This document shows, piece after piece, positions 24,568 through 33,165 of a DNA stretch of 48,175 nucleotides (position 1 is its first letter; the number at the start of each line of letters is the position of its first letter). Under the pieces are notes generated by a model that made no database searches, was not told the DNA's origin, and worked only from the letters and a program-made list of their open reading frames with translations. Made by a program: the position numbers and the translations under genes. This DNA comes from an uncultured Hyphomicrobiales bacterium (GTDB taxonomy: Bacteria > Pseudomonadota > Alphaproteobacteria > Rhizobiales > Devosiaceae), in assembly GCA_903842455.1 (NCBI GenBank), contig CAIMLX010000074.1:1-48175 (forward strand). Direction: 5' to 3'.

Positions 24568-25356
24568 GTGAACAGCATAGCAGATGGAGTGGCTGACCTG
24601 AGGGCCGCGTGGGATCGGCGTCAGCTGGCGATGTACCTCTCCTGGAGCGAGACCGTGGCGCGCTACCGGCGCAGCACGCTTGGGCCCATCTGGCTGGTCC
24701 TCGGGACCGCCGTGGGCGTGGTGGGCATGGGCTTCATCTGGTCCATCCTGCTGCAGCAGGAGATGGAAAGCTTCATCCCCTCGATCACCGTGGGGCTCGT
24801 GGTGTGGCAGTTCATCTCGGGCGTGGTGACGGAAAGCCCCGGCATGTTCGTGAAGAACTCCACCATGCTGGTGAACATCCGCATGCCGGTCTACCTCATT
24901 ACCTTCCAGTCCTTTGGCCGACATTTCATCAACCTGCTCCACAACCTCGTGGTGGTGCTCGTGGTGTTCATCATTTTCCCGCACTACAACTCGTGGACCA
25001 GCCTCGCGGCAATTCCTGGGCTGCTGATCGTGTGCATCAACCTCGTCGCCATCATGCAGCTGATCGGGATCATCGGCGCCCGCTTCCGCGACCTCGAGCC
25101 GCTGATCCTGGCGTTCTTCCCGATCCTGTTCTTCCTGTCGCCGGTCATCTACCGTCCCGGGCAGCTCGGTGCGGCGGAGGCAATCATGACCTTCAACCCG
25201 ATCGCCCACTATATCCGGGTGATCCGCGACCCGATGCTGGGCGTCATTCCCAGCGTCGGGAGCTACCTGACCGTGCTGGCCCTGACGGCGGTGACCGTGC
25301 TGCTGTCGGTGTGGATGACCGGCAGCCGCGCCTATCGCCTGCCCTACTGGATGTGA
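24568..25356 (+). CDS. ABC-2 type polysaccharide export permease (Wzm/KpsM family)
   Basis: A 262-aa inner-membrane permease; a GTG at 24568 with GGAAGG five bases upstream was chosen over longer in-frame extensions. The N-terminal cytoplasmic segment LSWSETVARYRRSTLGPIWL (about residues 23-42) is the conserved coupling helix of Wzm/KpsM proteins. Six membrane helices follow and the last cytoplasmic loop has PVIYRPGQLG and NPIAHYIRVIRDP, diagnostic of the family. It exports an undecaprenyl- or lipid-linked glycan together with the ATPase 4 bases downstream. Confidence 0.92.
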   Translation: MNSIADGVADLRAAWDRRQLAMYLSWSETVARYRRSTLGPIWLVLGTAVGVVGMGFIWSILLQQEMESFIPSITVGLVVWQFISGVVTESPGMFVKNSTMLVNIRMPVYLITFQSFGRHFINLLHNLVVVLVVFIIFPHYNSWTSLAAIPGLLIVCINLVAIMQLIGIIGARFRDLEPLILAFFPILFFLSPVIYRPGQLGAAEAIMTFNPIAHYIRVIRDPMLGVIPSVGSYLTVLALTAVTVLLSVWMTGSRAYRLPYWM

Positions 25357-25360
25357 CCCG

Positions 25361-26134
25361 ATGGCCCGGATGAAACTCGACGGCGTAGGCGTCGCCTACC
25401 CGATCTACAACGCGGCGAGCAAGTCGCTGCGCAAGCAGATCGTTTCGATCTCGACCGGCGGCCGGGTTTCGGCGGCCAAGGGTCACGTGGCGACGGTGCA
25501 GGCACTCGACGACATCAACCTCGACCTGAAGGACGGCGACCGGATCGGGCTGATCGGCCACAACGGCTCGGGCAAGACGACGCTGCTGCGCACGATGGCG
25601 GGCATCTTCCGCCCGACGCGGGGCCGGATGACGGTCGAAGGACGCGTGTCGACGGTGTTCGGGCTGGGCGCGGGCATGGACCCTGAACTCACCGGCTACG
25701 AGAACATCACCCGCATGTCGATGCTGCTGGGAGCGACGCAGCGGGAGGCGCTGGCATCCATTCCGGGGGTCGAGGAATTCACCGAACTGGGTCAGTTCCT
25801 CGCCATGCCGGTGCGAACCTACTCGGCCGGCATGACGACGCGGCTGCTGTTCGCGGTGGCGACGGCGGTGCATCCCGAGATCCTGCTGGTCGACGAAGTG
25901 CTGGGGGCCGGCGATGCGGCGTTCCAGGAAAAGGCCCGACAGCGCATGAGCGATTTCGTGGCCCGGGCCAGCATCTTCGTGCTCGCCTCGCACTCGCCCG
26001 ACCTGATGAAGCAGTTCTGCACCCGGATGATCAAGCTCGAGCACGGCAAGATCGTCAGCGACGAGGTGATCCCGCCCGATCCGCCCAAGGACGAGACGCC
26101 GGCAGCCGAGGCGATCAAAGAGCGAACGGCTTGA
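25361..26134 (+). CDS. Polysaccharide export ABC transporter ATPase (Wzt/KpsT family)
   Basis: A 257-aa ATPase with Walker A GHNGSGKTT (about 66-74), a Q-loop region at VFGLGAGMDPELTGYENI, signature YSAGMTTRLLFAVAT, Walker B ILLVDEVLGAGD and H-loop VLASHS. It ends about 20 residues after the nucleotide-binding domain and so lacks the C-terminal carbohydrate-binding domain of long Wzt proteins, meaning export should not need recognition of a terminal cap. Its last 20 bases overlap the convergent dCTP deaminase gene. Confidence 0.93.
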   Translation: MARMKLDGVGVAYPIYNAASKSLRKQIVSISTGGRVSAAKGHVATVQALDDINLDLKDGDRIGLIGHNGSGKTTLLRTMAGIFRPTRGRMTVEGRVSTVFGLGAGMDPELTGYENITRMSMLLGATQREALASIPGVEEFTELGQFLAMPVRTYSAGMTTRLLFAVATAVHPEILLVDEVLGAGDAAFQEKARQRMSDFVARASIFVLASHSPDLMKQFCTRMIKLEHGKIVSDEVIPPDPPKDETPAAEAIKERTA

Positions 26135-27236
26135 AGTGCTTGGACAGCTTCAGTGTCTGGGCCTGGTAGTTTGAACCGACGCCCGTGCCGTAGAGCCGAT
26201 CCGGGGCCTCGCTGAGGCGTTCGTAGATCAGCCGGCCGATAGTCTGGCCGTGGCCGAGCAGGAATGGCACTTCGCGGCTGCGCACTTCGAGCACGGCGCG
26301 GCTGCCGGTACCGCCGGCGGCGGAGTGGCCGAAGCCGGGGTCGAAGAAGCCGGCATAGTGGACGCGGAACTCACCCACCAGCGGATCGAACGGCACCATC
26401 TCGGCGGCGTAGGCCGGCGGGACGTGGACGCTCTCGCGGGAAACGAGGATATAGAACTCGTCGGGATCGAGGATGAACTCGTCCGAACCGCGGTTGATCA
26501 ACGGCTCCCAGTAGTCGAGGACATCGAGCGTGTCCTTGAGGTCCATGTCGATGACCGGGGTGTGGCGCTTCGAACGGAAGCCGATGAGGCCGTTGCGGTC
26601 GGCGCCCTTCAGGTCGATCGACAGCAGCACCCCCTCCCCCACTTCGGCGTTGGCGTCGAAGACCAGGGTTTCGACGTTGTGCAGCGTCTTGTGCTCATGC
26701 GCATCGAGGCGGCTGTCGCCGATGCGGAAACGCATCTGGGAGAGGCGGGTACCGGTGCGGATGCGGACCGGGAAGGTGCGCGGGCTGATCTCGAGGTAGA
26801 GCGGCCCCTTGTAGCCAGCCGACAGGGTATCGAAGCCGCGGGCGCGGTCGCCGATGACGCGGGTGAACACGTCGAGCCGGCCGGTGGAGCTCTTGGGGTT
26901 GGCGCCGGCGGAGATGTTGTCGGGCAGCTGCAGCGAGTCCTGCAGCGGCACCAGGTATACGCAGCCGCGCTCGAGCACGGCACCGTGCCGGAGGTCGAGT
27001 TCGTGCAGCGTCAGCGTCTCGATGCGGTCGGCGACGGTGTGCTCGGGGCCGGGCAGGAAGCTCGAGCGGATGCGGTAGGCGACGTCACCGAGGCGGAGGT
27101 CGAGGCTCGCCGGTTGCACCTGGTCGGCGTCGAAAGCCGGCGCGACGATGCCACCGTGGCTCGCCAGCCGCTCGATATAGCGGGCGGGAAATACGCCCTT
27201 CGACCACAGATCGGTGTCCACTACCCTACCCCGCAC
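26115..27236 (-). CDS. dcd: dCTP deaminase, long two-domain alphaproteobacterial form
   Basis: A 373-aa protein, about twice the length of the enterobacterial Dcd (193 aa), made of two dUTPase/Dcd-fold halves. The first half has QPASLDLRLGD and ANPKSSTGRLDVFTRV; the second has GLIGFRSKRHTPVIDM and FDPGFGHSAAGGTGSRAVLEVRS. This long form is characteristic of Hyphomicrobiales, where it supplies dUMP for thymidylate synthesis. GTG start. Its neighbour metZ is divergent, with a 196-base region holding a SAM-II riboswitch. Confidence 0.92.
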   Translation of the reverse strand: MRGRVVDTDLWSKGVFPARYIERLASHGGIVAPAFDADQVQPASLDLRLGDVAYRIRSSFLPGPEHTVADRIETLTLHELDLRHGAVLERGCVYLVPLQDSLQLPDNISAGANPKSSTGRLDVFTRVIGDRARGFDTLSAGYKGPLYLEISPRTFPVRIRTGTRLSQMRFRIGDSRLDAHEHKTLHNVETLVFDANAEVGEGVLLSIDLKGADRNGLIGFRSKRHTPVIDMDLKDTLDVLDYWEPLINRGSDEFILDPDEFYILVSRESVHVPPAYAAEMVPFDPLVGEFRVHYAGFFDPGFGHSAAGGTGSRAVLEVRSREVPFLLGHGQTIGRLIYERLSEAPDRLYGTGVGSNYQAQTLKLSKHFKPFAL

Positions 27237-27267
27237 TATTCAACGCTCTCGTTAGCAACCGGATCGA

Positions 27268-27297
27268 TTGACGCCAAGCCGCCAGCGGACGTATATC
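27268..27297 (+). promoter_or_regulatory. metZ promoter
   Basis: TTGACG (27268-27273) and TATATC (27292-27297) are 18 bases apart, immediately upstream of the SAM-II riboswitch. Confidence 0.65.
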
Positions 27298-27319
27298 CCC
27301 CGTATGGCGCGTTTGTACG

Positions 27320-27377
27320 CCATGGTGGTGATTTGGCCGGTCTGATTGCAGCCACCTAAAACAAGTCGCTAAAGGGA
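27320..27377 (+). promoter_or_regulatory. SAM-II riboswitch (metA-type aptamer)
   Basis: The stretch contains GGTGATTTGGCCGGTC, TTGCAGCCACCTAAAACAAG and TCGCTAAAGGG in order, the conserved core of the SAM-II pseudoknot known from alphaproteobacterial met genes: a P1 stem (GGTGG with CCACC), the A-rich loop and the TCGCTAAA pseudoknot strand. SAM binding should repress metZ. A terminator and the start codon follow within 60 bases. Confidence 0.92.
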
Positions 27378-27384
27378 CCCTTGC

Positions 27385-27422
27385 AGCCGGCCGCTCAACA
27401 CGCGCCGGCTTTTTGTTGTTTT
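27385..27422 (+). terminator. Attenuator hairpin downstream of the SAM-II riboswitch
   Basis: AGCCGGC and GCCGGCT form a 7-bp stem with an 11-base loop, followed by TTTTTGTTGTTTT. Its place between aptamer and metZ start implies SAM-dependent transcription termination in the leader. Confidence 0.85.
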
Positions 27423-27432
27423 CGAGGATGCC

Positions 27433-28641
27433 ATGTCGAAGTCGAACAACCCGCTGAACGACCCGAAGAACCTGTCGGCGGCGACGCAGATGGTGCATGG
27501 CGGCGGCAAGCGTAGCGAATTCAACGAGACGAGCGAAGCCATCTTCATGAACTCGGGCTACGCCTACCCGAGTTCGCAGTATGCCGAGGACCTGTTCCTC
27601 AACAAGATTCCGGGCGCCCACAACTATTCCCGCTTCGCCAACCCGACGATGGACATGTTCCAGAACCGGATGGCGCTGCTCGAAGGGGCCGAGGCGGCGC
27701 GGGCGTTTGCCACCGGCATGTCCGCGGTGACCAACGCAGTGATGAGCCAGGTGCGGGCCGGTGACCATATCGTCGCGTCGCGGGCACTGTTCGGTGGTTG
27801 CCGCTATGTGGTCGAGGACCTGATGCCGCGCTTCGGCGTGCCCTCGACGCTGGTGGATGGACGGGACCCGGAGAACTTCGCCCGGGCGATGCAGCCCAAT
27901 ACCAAGCTGATCTTCATCGAGACGCCGACCAATCCCACGCTGGAACTGGTCGATATCGCGGCGGTGAGCACAATCGCCAAGGCGCATGGGGCCAAGCTGA
28001 TCGTCGACAATGTGTTCGCCACGGCGCTGTTCCAGAAGCCGCTGGAACTGGGGGCCGACCTCGTCACCTATTCGGCGACCAAGCACATCGACGGCCAGGG
28101 CCGGGCGCTGGGCGGCATAGTGCTGGGGAGCAAGGCGCTGATCGAGGGCGACGTGCATACGCTGCTGCGGCAGACGGGGCCGTCGCTGTCGCCGTTCAAC
28201 GCCTGGATCATGCTCAAGGGGATCGAGACGCTGCCGATCCGGGTCAAGGCGATGACCGAGAGCGCGGCGAAGGTCGCGGATTTCCTCGCTGATCACCCCA
28301 AGATCGAGAGCATCGCCTACCCGTTCCACCCCTCGCACCCCCAGTTCGAGCTGGCCAAGCGGCAGATGACCAGCGGCTCGACGCTGGTGGCGCTGACGCT
28401 GAAGGGCGGACGGGAGGCGGCGTTCAAGCTGTCGGACTCCCTCGCGGTGATCCTGATCTCGAACAACCTCGGTGACGCCAAGTCGCTGATCACCCATCCC
28501 GGCACCACGACGCATGCGCGCTTCACTGAGGCGGTGCGGCTCGAGGCGGGGATCACGCCGGGGCTGCTGCGGCTGTCGGTGGGGCTCGAGGATGCGGACG
28601 ACCTGATCCGCGATCTCGATTACGGGCTGAGCCAGGTCTAG
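27433..28641 (+). CDS. metZ: O-succinylhomoserine sulfhydrylase
   Basis: A 402-aa PLP enzyme of the Cys/Met metabolism family that makes homocysteine from O-succinylhomoserine and sulfide. Blocks NYSRFANPT (about 56-64), EGAEAARAFATGMSAV, FIETPTNPTLELVDI (about 159), LIVDNVFAT and the PLP-lysine segment YSATKHIDGQGR (Lys about 218) match MetZ rather than cystathionine synthase. GAGG precedes the ATG. Expression is controlled by the SAM-II riboswitch, consistent with a methionine-pathway role. Confidence 0.93.
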   Translation: MSKSNNPLNDPKNLSAATQMVHGGGKRSEFNETSEAIFMNSGYAYPSSQYAEDLFLNKIPGAHNYSRFANPTMDMFQNRMALLEGAEAARAFATGMSAVTNAVMSQVRAGDHIVASRALFGGCRYVVEDLMPRFGVPSTLVDGRDPENFARAMQPNTKLIFIETPTNPTLELVDIAAVSTIAKAHGAKLIVDNVFATALFQKPLELGADLVTYSATKHIDGQGRALGGIVLGSKALIEGDVHTLLRQTGPSLSPFNAWIMLKGIETLPIRVKAMTESAAKVADFLADHPKIESIAYPFHPSHPQFELAKRQMTSGSTLVALTLKGGREAAFKLSDSLAVILISNNLGDAKSLITHPGTTTHARFTEAVRLEAGITPGLLRLSVGLEDADDLIRDLDYGLSQV

Positions 28642-28749
28642 CCGGAGCAATCTGTCCAAGAATTCATCCACCTTACCAAGCCCTAACGGGTATCTGGCGG
28701 TCATCGCACCTATCTATAGGGGCGGGCGAGACCGGGTTGAGGTGACGAG

Positions 28750-29952
28750 ATGAAGCGCTGGCTGATCGCGACGACATTGGCAGTGCTGCTCGGCGCCGGT
28801 GCCGCGGGTTATTTCGTGCTTGGAAGCACCGCCGAGGACGAGGTGCCGCGCACCGTGCCGGTCACCCGCGGCAGCGTCGAGGAAACGGTGCTCGCCTCGG
28901 GCACGATTCAGGCCAGTTCGCTGGTTTCGGTTGGCGCCGAAGTGTCGGGCCGGATCAAGACGTTGAACGTGGCGCTCGGCGACGAGGTGAAGACCGGCGA
29001 CGTGATCGCCGAGATCGACTCGCTGAACCAGGAGAACGCCGTGAAGGCCGCAGAGGCCTCGCTCGCCAATGTCGAGGCGCAGCGGGCTATCCAGGAGGCG
29101 AGCCTGGCGCAGGCCCGGGTGGCACTGGCGCGGGCCGAGAAGCTGAACCCGGAGAAGCTGATTTCCGACGCCGACCTGCAGACCGCGCAACTCGCGGTGC
29201 AGACGGCCGAGGGGCAGCTGCAGGCGGTGGAAGCCCAGATCCTGCAGGCCAATCTCAGCGTCGACTCGGCAAAGCTCAACCTCGACCGGACGAAGATCGT
29301 GGCGCCGGCCGACGGCACCGTGGTGGCTGTGGCGGTCGAAGTCGGGCAGTCGGTGAATGCCAACAATGAATCGCCCACCATCGTGAAGCTCGCCAACCTC
29401 GACCGGATGGTGGTGAAGGCCGAGATCTCGGAGGCGGACGTGCCGCGGGTCGAGCCCGGGCAGCGGGTCTATTTCACCATTCTGGGCGATCCGGACACGC
29501 GGATCGAGGCGACGCTGCGGGCGGTGGAGCCGGCACCGGAGTCGATTGCCGACGACGCTGCCAGCTCGAGTTCCAGCACCGCGATCTACTATAACGGGCT
29601 GTTCGACGTCGAGAACCCCGACCACCGGCTGCGCATCTCGATGACGGCGCAGGTCACCATCGTGCTGCAATCGGCCGACGACGTGCTGACCGTGCCGGCA
29701 TCGGTGCTGTCGCGGAAGGATCGTGAAGGCAACTACACGGTGTCGGTGTGGAGCCCGCAGCAGGAAGCGGCGGAGCCGCGCCGGATCAGCGTCGGGCTCA
29801 ACAACAAGATCACCGCCGAAGTGACCGACGGGCTGAACGAGGGCGACCTGGTCGTCACCGGCACCGCTGCGGCGGGTGGATCGGAGTCCGGGGGCGGGAC
29901 GCGCAACCTGCTGAGCGGGGGCGGCCGCGGTGCATGCGCCCCGCCGTTCTGA
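28750..29952 (+). CDS. macA: MacA-type efflux periplasmic adaptor
   Basis: A 400-aa membrane-fusion protein with an N-terminal membrane anchor (MKRWLIATTLAVLLG, about 1-25). A biotinyl-lipoyl-like region GRIKTLNVALGDEV (about 59-72), a long helical hairpin (about 95-180) and a beta-barrel/membrane-proximal part with IVAPADGTVVAVAVEVGQ (about 180-197) and LTVPASVLSRK follow. It links MacB to an outer-membrane channel; none is encoded nearby, so a shared TolC is assumed. A GAGGTG lies before the ATG and macB starts 9 bases after the stop. Confidence 0.9.
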   Translation: MKRWLIATTLAVLLGAGAAGYFVLGSTAEDEVPRTVPVTRGSVEETVLASGTIQASSLVSVGAEVSGRIKTLNVALGDEVKTGDVIAEIDSLNQENAVKAAEASLANVEAQRAIQEASLAQARVALARAEKLNPEKLISDADLQTAQLAVQTAEGQLQAVEAQILQANLSVDSAKLNLDRTKIVAPADGTVVAVAVEVGQSVNANNESPTIVKLANLDRMVVKAEISEADVPRVEPGQRVYFTILGDPDTRIEATLRAVEPAPESIADDAASSSSSTAIYYNGLFDVENPDHRLRISMTAQVTIVLQSADDVLTVPASVLSRKDREGNYTVSVWSPQQEAAEPRRISVGLNNKITAEVTDGLNEGDLVVTGTAAAGGSESGGGTRNLLSGGGRGACAPPF

Positions 29953-29961
29953 GGTGCCTGA

Positions 29962-31911
29962 ATGACCCAGCCCATCATCCAGATCGAACAGCTGCGCCGC
30001 GAGTTTCCGGCGGGCACCGAGACAATCACCGTCCTTCGGGACATCGATCTCACCATCAATGCCGGCGAGATGGTCGCCATCATCGGGCAATCGGGCTCGG
30101 GCAAGTCGACGCTGATGAACGTGCTCGGCTGCCTCGACAATGGCTGGACCGGGTCGTACCGGCTGGCGGGCCGCGACGTCAGCAAGCTCAAGGCGGACGA
30201 GCTGGCCGAGCTGCGCCGCGAGTATTTCGGCTTCATCTTCCAGCGCTACCAGCTGCTGCCCGATCTCGATGCACGCGAGAACGTCGAGGTGCCAGCGATC
30301 TATGCCGGCGCCAACCGTTCGGCGCGGCGGGAGCGGGCAGAGGGACTGCTCGACCGGCTGGGGCTCAGCGACCGGATGACGCATCGGCCGAACGCCCTGT
30401 CGGGCGGGCAGCAGCAGCGCGTCAGCGTAGCGCGGGCGCTGGTCAATGGCGGCGACATCATTCTCGCCGACGAGCCGACCGGGGCGCTCGATTCCAAGAG
30501 CGGCAAGGAGCTGATGGCGCTGCTGCGCGAGCTGCATGCCGAGGGTCATACGATCATCATCGTGACGCACGACGCGGCGATTGCGGCGCAGGCGGAGCGG
30601 ATCGTCGAGATTTCCGACGGGGTGATCGTCTCGGACCGGCGGGCGGCCGATGCAACGGCGCCGATGGAGAAGGCGGCCCAGCCGATCAAGCGGATTCCAC
30701 GCTGGCGTGAAGCGCTCGACCGCACCGGCGAGGCGTTCGGCATGGCGCTGAGGGCGCTGTCGTCGCACCGGCTGCGGACGTTTCTGACCATGCTCGGCAT
30801 CATCATCGGCATCGCCTCGGTGGTGTCGGTGGTGGCGCTCGGACAGGGCAGCCAGCAAGCGGTGCTGGAGCGCATCAGCTCGATCGGCACCAACACGATC
30901 AACGTGCTGCCCGGCGCCAGCGCGGCCGACCGGCGCTCGAATATCCGGACGCTGGTGCCGGCCGATGCGATCGCCATCGCGGCCGAGGAATATGCCGACA
31001 GCGTGACGCCGCAGGTGTCGGCAAACGGCACGGTGCGGTACCGCAGCGTGTCGGCGACGGCGCAGGTGGTGGGCGTGGGGGCGGACTTCTTCCGCGTCAA
31101 CAATCGCAGCTTCGTCGAGGGCGCGGCCTTCGACGAGGACAGCGTATCGGCGCTGAGCCAGGACGCGGTGATCGACAGCAAGGCGCGGGATACGCTGTTC
31201 ACCAATGGCGAGGATGCCATCGGGCAGGTGATCATCATCGGCAACGTGCCGGTGCGGATCATCGGCGTGGTGGCGGCGAGCACCAACACGTTCGGGCCGG
31301 GGTCGAACTCGATCAGCGTGTGGATGCCGTACACCACGGCGATGTCGCGCATCCTCGGGCAGAGCTGGCTCTCGTCGATCACGGTGCGGGTGGCGGACGA
31401 TGCCGACATCACCGAGGCCCAGGCCGCGATCCAGGCGCTGATGGAGCAGCGGCACGGCACCGTCGACTTCAACCTGCAGAACACCGACACGATCCGCGAG
31501 ACGATCCAGTCGACCTCGCAGACGCTGACGCTGCTGATTTCGGCCATCGCGGTGATCTCGCTGGTGGTGGGCGGCATCGGGGTGATGAACATCATGCTGG
31601 TATCGGTGCGCGAGCGGACGCGGGAGATCGGCGTGCGGATGGCGGTCGGGGCGCGGCAAGGCGACATCATGCAGCAGTTCCTGATCGAGGCGGTGCTGGT
31701 GTGCCTGCTCGGCGGGGCGATCGGCGTCGGGCTGTCGCTGGCGATCGGGTTCGGGGTGGGGCAACTGGTGAGCGGGCTGAGCTTCATCTACTCGCCGACG
31801 ACGATCATTGCGGCCTTCGTCTCCTCGACGCTGATCGGGGTGGGGTTCGGGTTCATGCCGGCGCGCAGCGCGGCCCGGCTCGATCCGGTGGTAGCGCTCG
31901 CGAGCGAATAA
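29962..31911 (+). CDS. macB: MacB-type ABC transporter (ATPase-permease fusion)
   Basis: A 649-aa fusion. The N-terminal ATPase has Walker A GQSGSGKST (about 42-50), signature [10 protein letters not shown], Walker B ILADEPTGALDS and H-loop IIVTHDA. A linker leads to TM1 at about 275-297 (TFLTMLGIIIGIASVVSVVA), a long periplasmic MacB/FtsX domain (about 300-520) and three C-terminal helices with GGIGVMNIMLVSVRERTREIG. With MacA it forms a tripartite mechanotransmission exporter for macrolides, peptides or envelope components; the substrate here is unknown. Confidence 0.93.
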   Translation: MTQPIIQIEQLRREFPAGTETITVLRDIDLTINAGEMVAIIGQSGSGKSTLMNVLGCLDNGWTGSYRLAGRDVSKLKADELAELRREYFGFIFQRYQLLPDLDARENVEVPAIYAGANRSARRERAEGLLDRLGLSDRMTHRPNALSGGQQQRVSVARALVNGGDIILADEPTGALDSKSGKELMALLRELHAEGHTIIIVTHDAAIAAQAERIVEISDGVIVSDRRAADATAPMEKAAQPIKRIPRWREALDRTGEAFGMALRALSSHRLRTFLTMLGIIIGIASVVSVVALGQGSQQAVLERISSIGTNTINVLPGASAADRRSNIRTLVPADAIAIAAEEYADSVTPQVSANGTVRYRSVSATAQVVGVGADFFRVNNRSFVEGAAFDEDSVSALSQDAVIDSKARDTLFTNGEDAIGQVIIIGNVPVRIIGVVAASTNTFGPGSNSISVWMPYTTAMSRILGQSWLSSITVRVADDADITEAQAAIQALMEQRHGTVDFNLQNTDTIRETIQSTSQTLTLLISAIAVISLVVGGIGVMNIMLVSVRERTREIGVRMAVGARQGDIMQQFLIEAVLVCLLGGAIGVGLSLAIGFGVGQLVSGLSFIYSPTTIIAAFVSSTLIGVGFGFMPARSAARLDPVVALASE

Positions 31912-32529
31912 GTGCCGGCGGGCACTTTGACTTTCGATGTTGGCACCTGGGGTGGAGGGGGCGACTCCTTGGCGCGAGCGGAAGCGCCCGCCGGCCTTGC
32001 GGCCTCGGGTTGGTGGATGGGCGGGGACCGGCGGGGCTGAGCCCCAACGCGGGTAGTCCGCAAAAAAGCGAGACCTTCGCCCCGCCGGTCGATCGGGGAT
32101 GAGTTGGACGGGGGTGCAAGGGAGCGGACACGGACGTCAGTGAAGACGCACAACTGCCGGTTGCTCACACCGCGGCCCGCCGGGAACGACTTCCCGGCCC
32201 CCGATATCCCCCACCGCACGTTCGTCGCGAGCGCCCGCCCTGCGGGAGACGAGGGCAGTATGCCACCGAGCGGATTTGCGGGGATAAGTTGGTAAGTGGC
32301 TCTGGGGTATGAGGTTTTACTGTCATCCCGGCGAAGGCCGGGATCCAACCTGAGACGTTGCGGTGCTTATCCGAGCTATCAGGATGGGCCCCGGCCTTCG
32401 CCGGGGTGACAGTGGGTGTGGGGTGGTAGGAGGTGAACACGGCCTCCTCTGCCCCTCTCCTCCCTCCGCAGGGGTTGCCTTCGCTCCGCTGATTTGTTCA
32501 GGTCCGAACAAAATATTGGGAGGATGACC
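31912..32529. other. Gene-free, repeat-bearing interval between macB and the ThuA gene
   Basis: About 620 bases with no convincing gene on either strand. It contains several short GC-rich inverted repeats (for example CCGGCGGG near 31917, GCGGGGACC near 32017), and the long inverted repeat at 32321-32411. The distal end (32480-32529) is the ThuA leader with GGGAGG. Confidence 0.6.
32321..32411. repeat. Long inverted repeat with TGTCA ends
   Basis: The left arm TGTCATCCCGGCGAAGGCCG (start 32321) and the right arm ending GGCGAAGGCCGGGGTGACA in reverse complement (32389-32411) pair over about 21 of 23 bases with a 46-base centre. TGTCATCCCGGCGAAGGCCGGG is a word I know as a dispersed intergenic repeat in Hyphomicrobiales genomes, probably a REP/MITE-like element. 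No transposase is attached. Confidence 0.8.
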
Positions 32530-33165
32530 ATGAAGCGTGCCCTGATCGTCTGGGGCGGGCTCGAGCTGCATGAGCCCGAGGCCGGTGCGGAGATCGTCCG
32601 CGAGATGCTGAGCGCGGAAGGGTTCGACGTGACCGTCACGCTGGACTACCAGGCGCTCGGCAACGCGGCGGAGTATGATCTCGTGGTGCCGCAGATCACC
32701 GGTGGGGAGCTCGACCGCGAGACGACGATCCGGTTCTGCGCCGGGATCGAGGCGGGGACGGGGCTGGCGGCGTTCCACCACGGGCTGGCGACGACGTTCC
32801 AGAGCAATGCACGGTTCCGCTTCATGGCGGCCTGCACGTTTGCGACGCATCCGGGCGACATCATCGACTATCGGGTGGATACCAGGAGCTTCCATGACCC
32901 GATCATGGAGGGGATCGGCAGTTTCCCGCACCGGTCGGAGCAGTATTACATGCATGTCGATCCGGCGGTCGACGTGCTGGCCACGACGACGTTTTCGGGC
33001 GAGCACGCGAGCTGGAAGGCCAATGTGCAGATCCCGGTGGTGTTCAAGACCGTCTACGGCAAGGCGCGGGTGTTCTACACGGCGCTCGGGCACAAGCCGG
33101 CCGAGCTCGACAATCCGAAGATCAAGACCATCCTGCATCGGGGGCTGCTATGGGCGACGCGCTGA
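32530..33165 (+). CDS. ThuA-domain protein
   Basis: A 211-aa protein of the trehalose-utilisation ThuA family, a class I glutamine-amidotransferase-like fold. It starts MKRALIVWGGLELHEPE; AAFHHGLATTF (about 80) matches the family's G-x-H loop, and QYYMHVDPAVDVLATT and VFYTALGHKPAEL the C-terminal blocks. ATG at 32530 with GGGAGG six bases upstream was preferred to ATG at 32524. ThuA proteins act in oxidation of disaccharides or sugar-derived substrates with a partner oxidoreductase; here the aldo/keto reductase overlaps its end by 16 bases. Confidence 0.88.
   Translation: MKRALIVWGGLELHEPEAGAEIVREMLSAEGFDVTVTLDYQALGNAAEYDLVVPQITGGELDRETTIRFCAGIEAGTGLAAFHHGLATTFQSNARFRFMAACTFATHPGDIIDYRVDTRSFHDPIMEGIGSFPHRSEQYYMHVDPAVDVLATTTFSGEHASWKANVQIPVVFKTVYGKARVFYTALGHKPAELDNPKIKTILHRGLLWATR

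Noticed and set aside
28714-31764. Very long minus-strand open frame (about 1016 codons) opposite macA-macB.
   Set aside because: It is antisense to two well-supported genes, is rich in Arg, His and Asp as expected from the reverse of GC-biased codons, and has no domain that I recognise.
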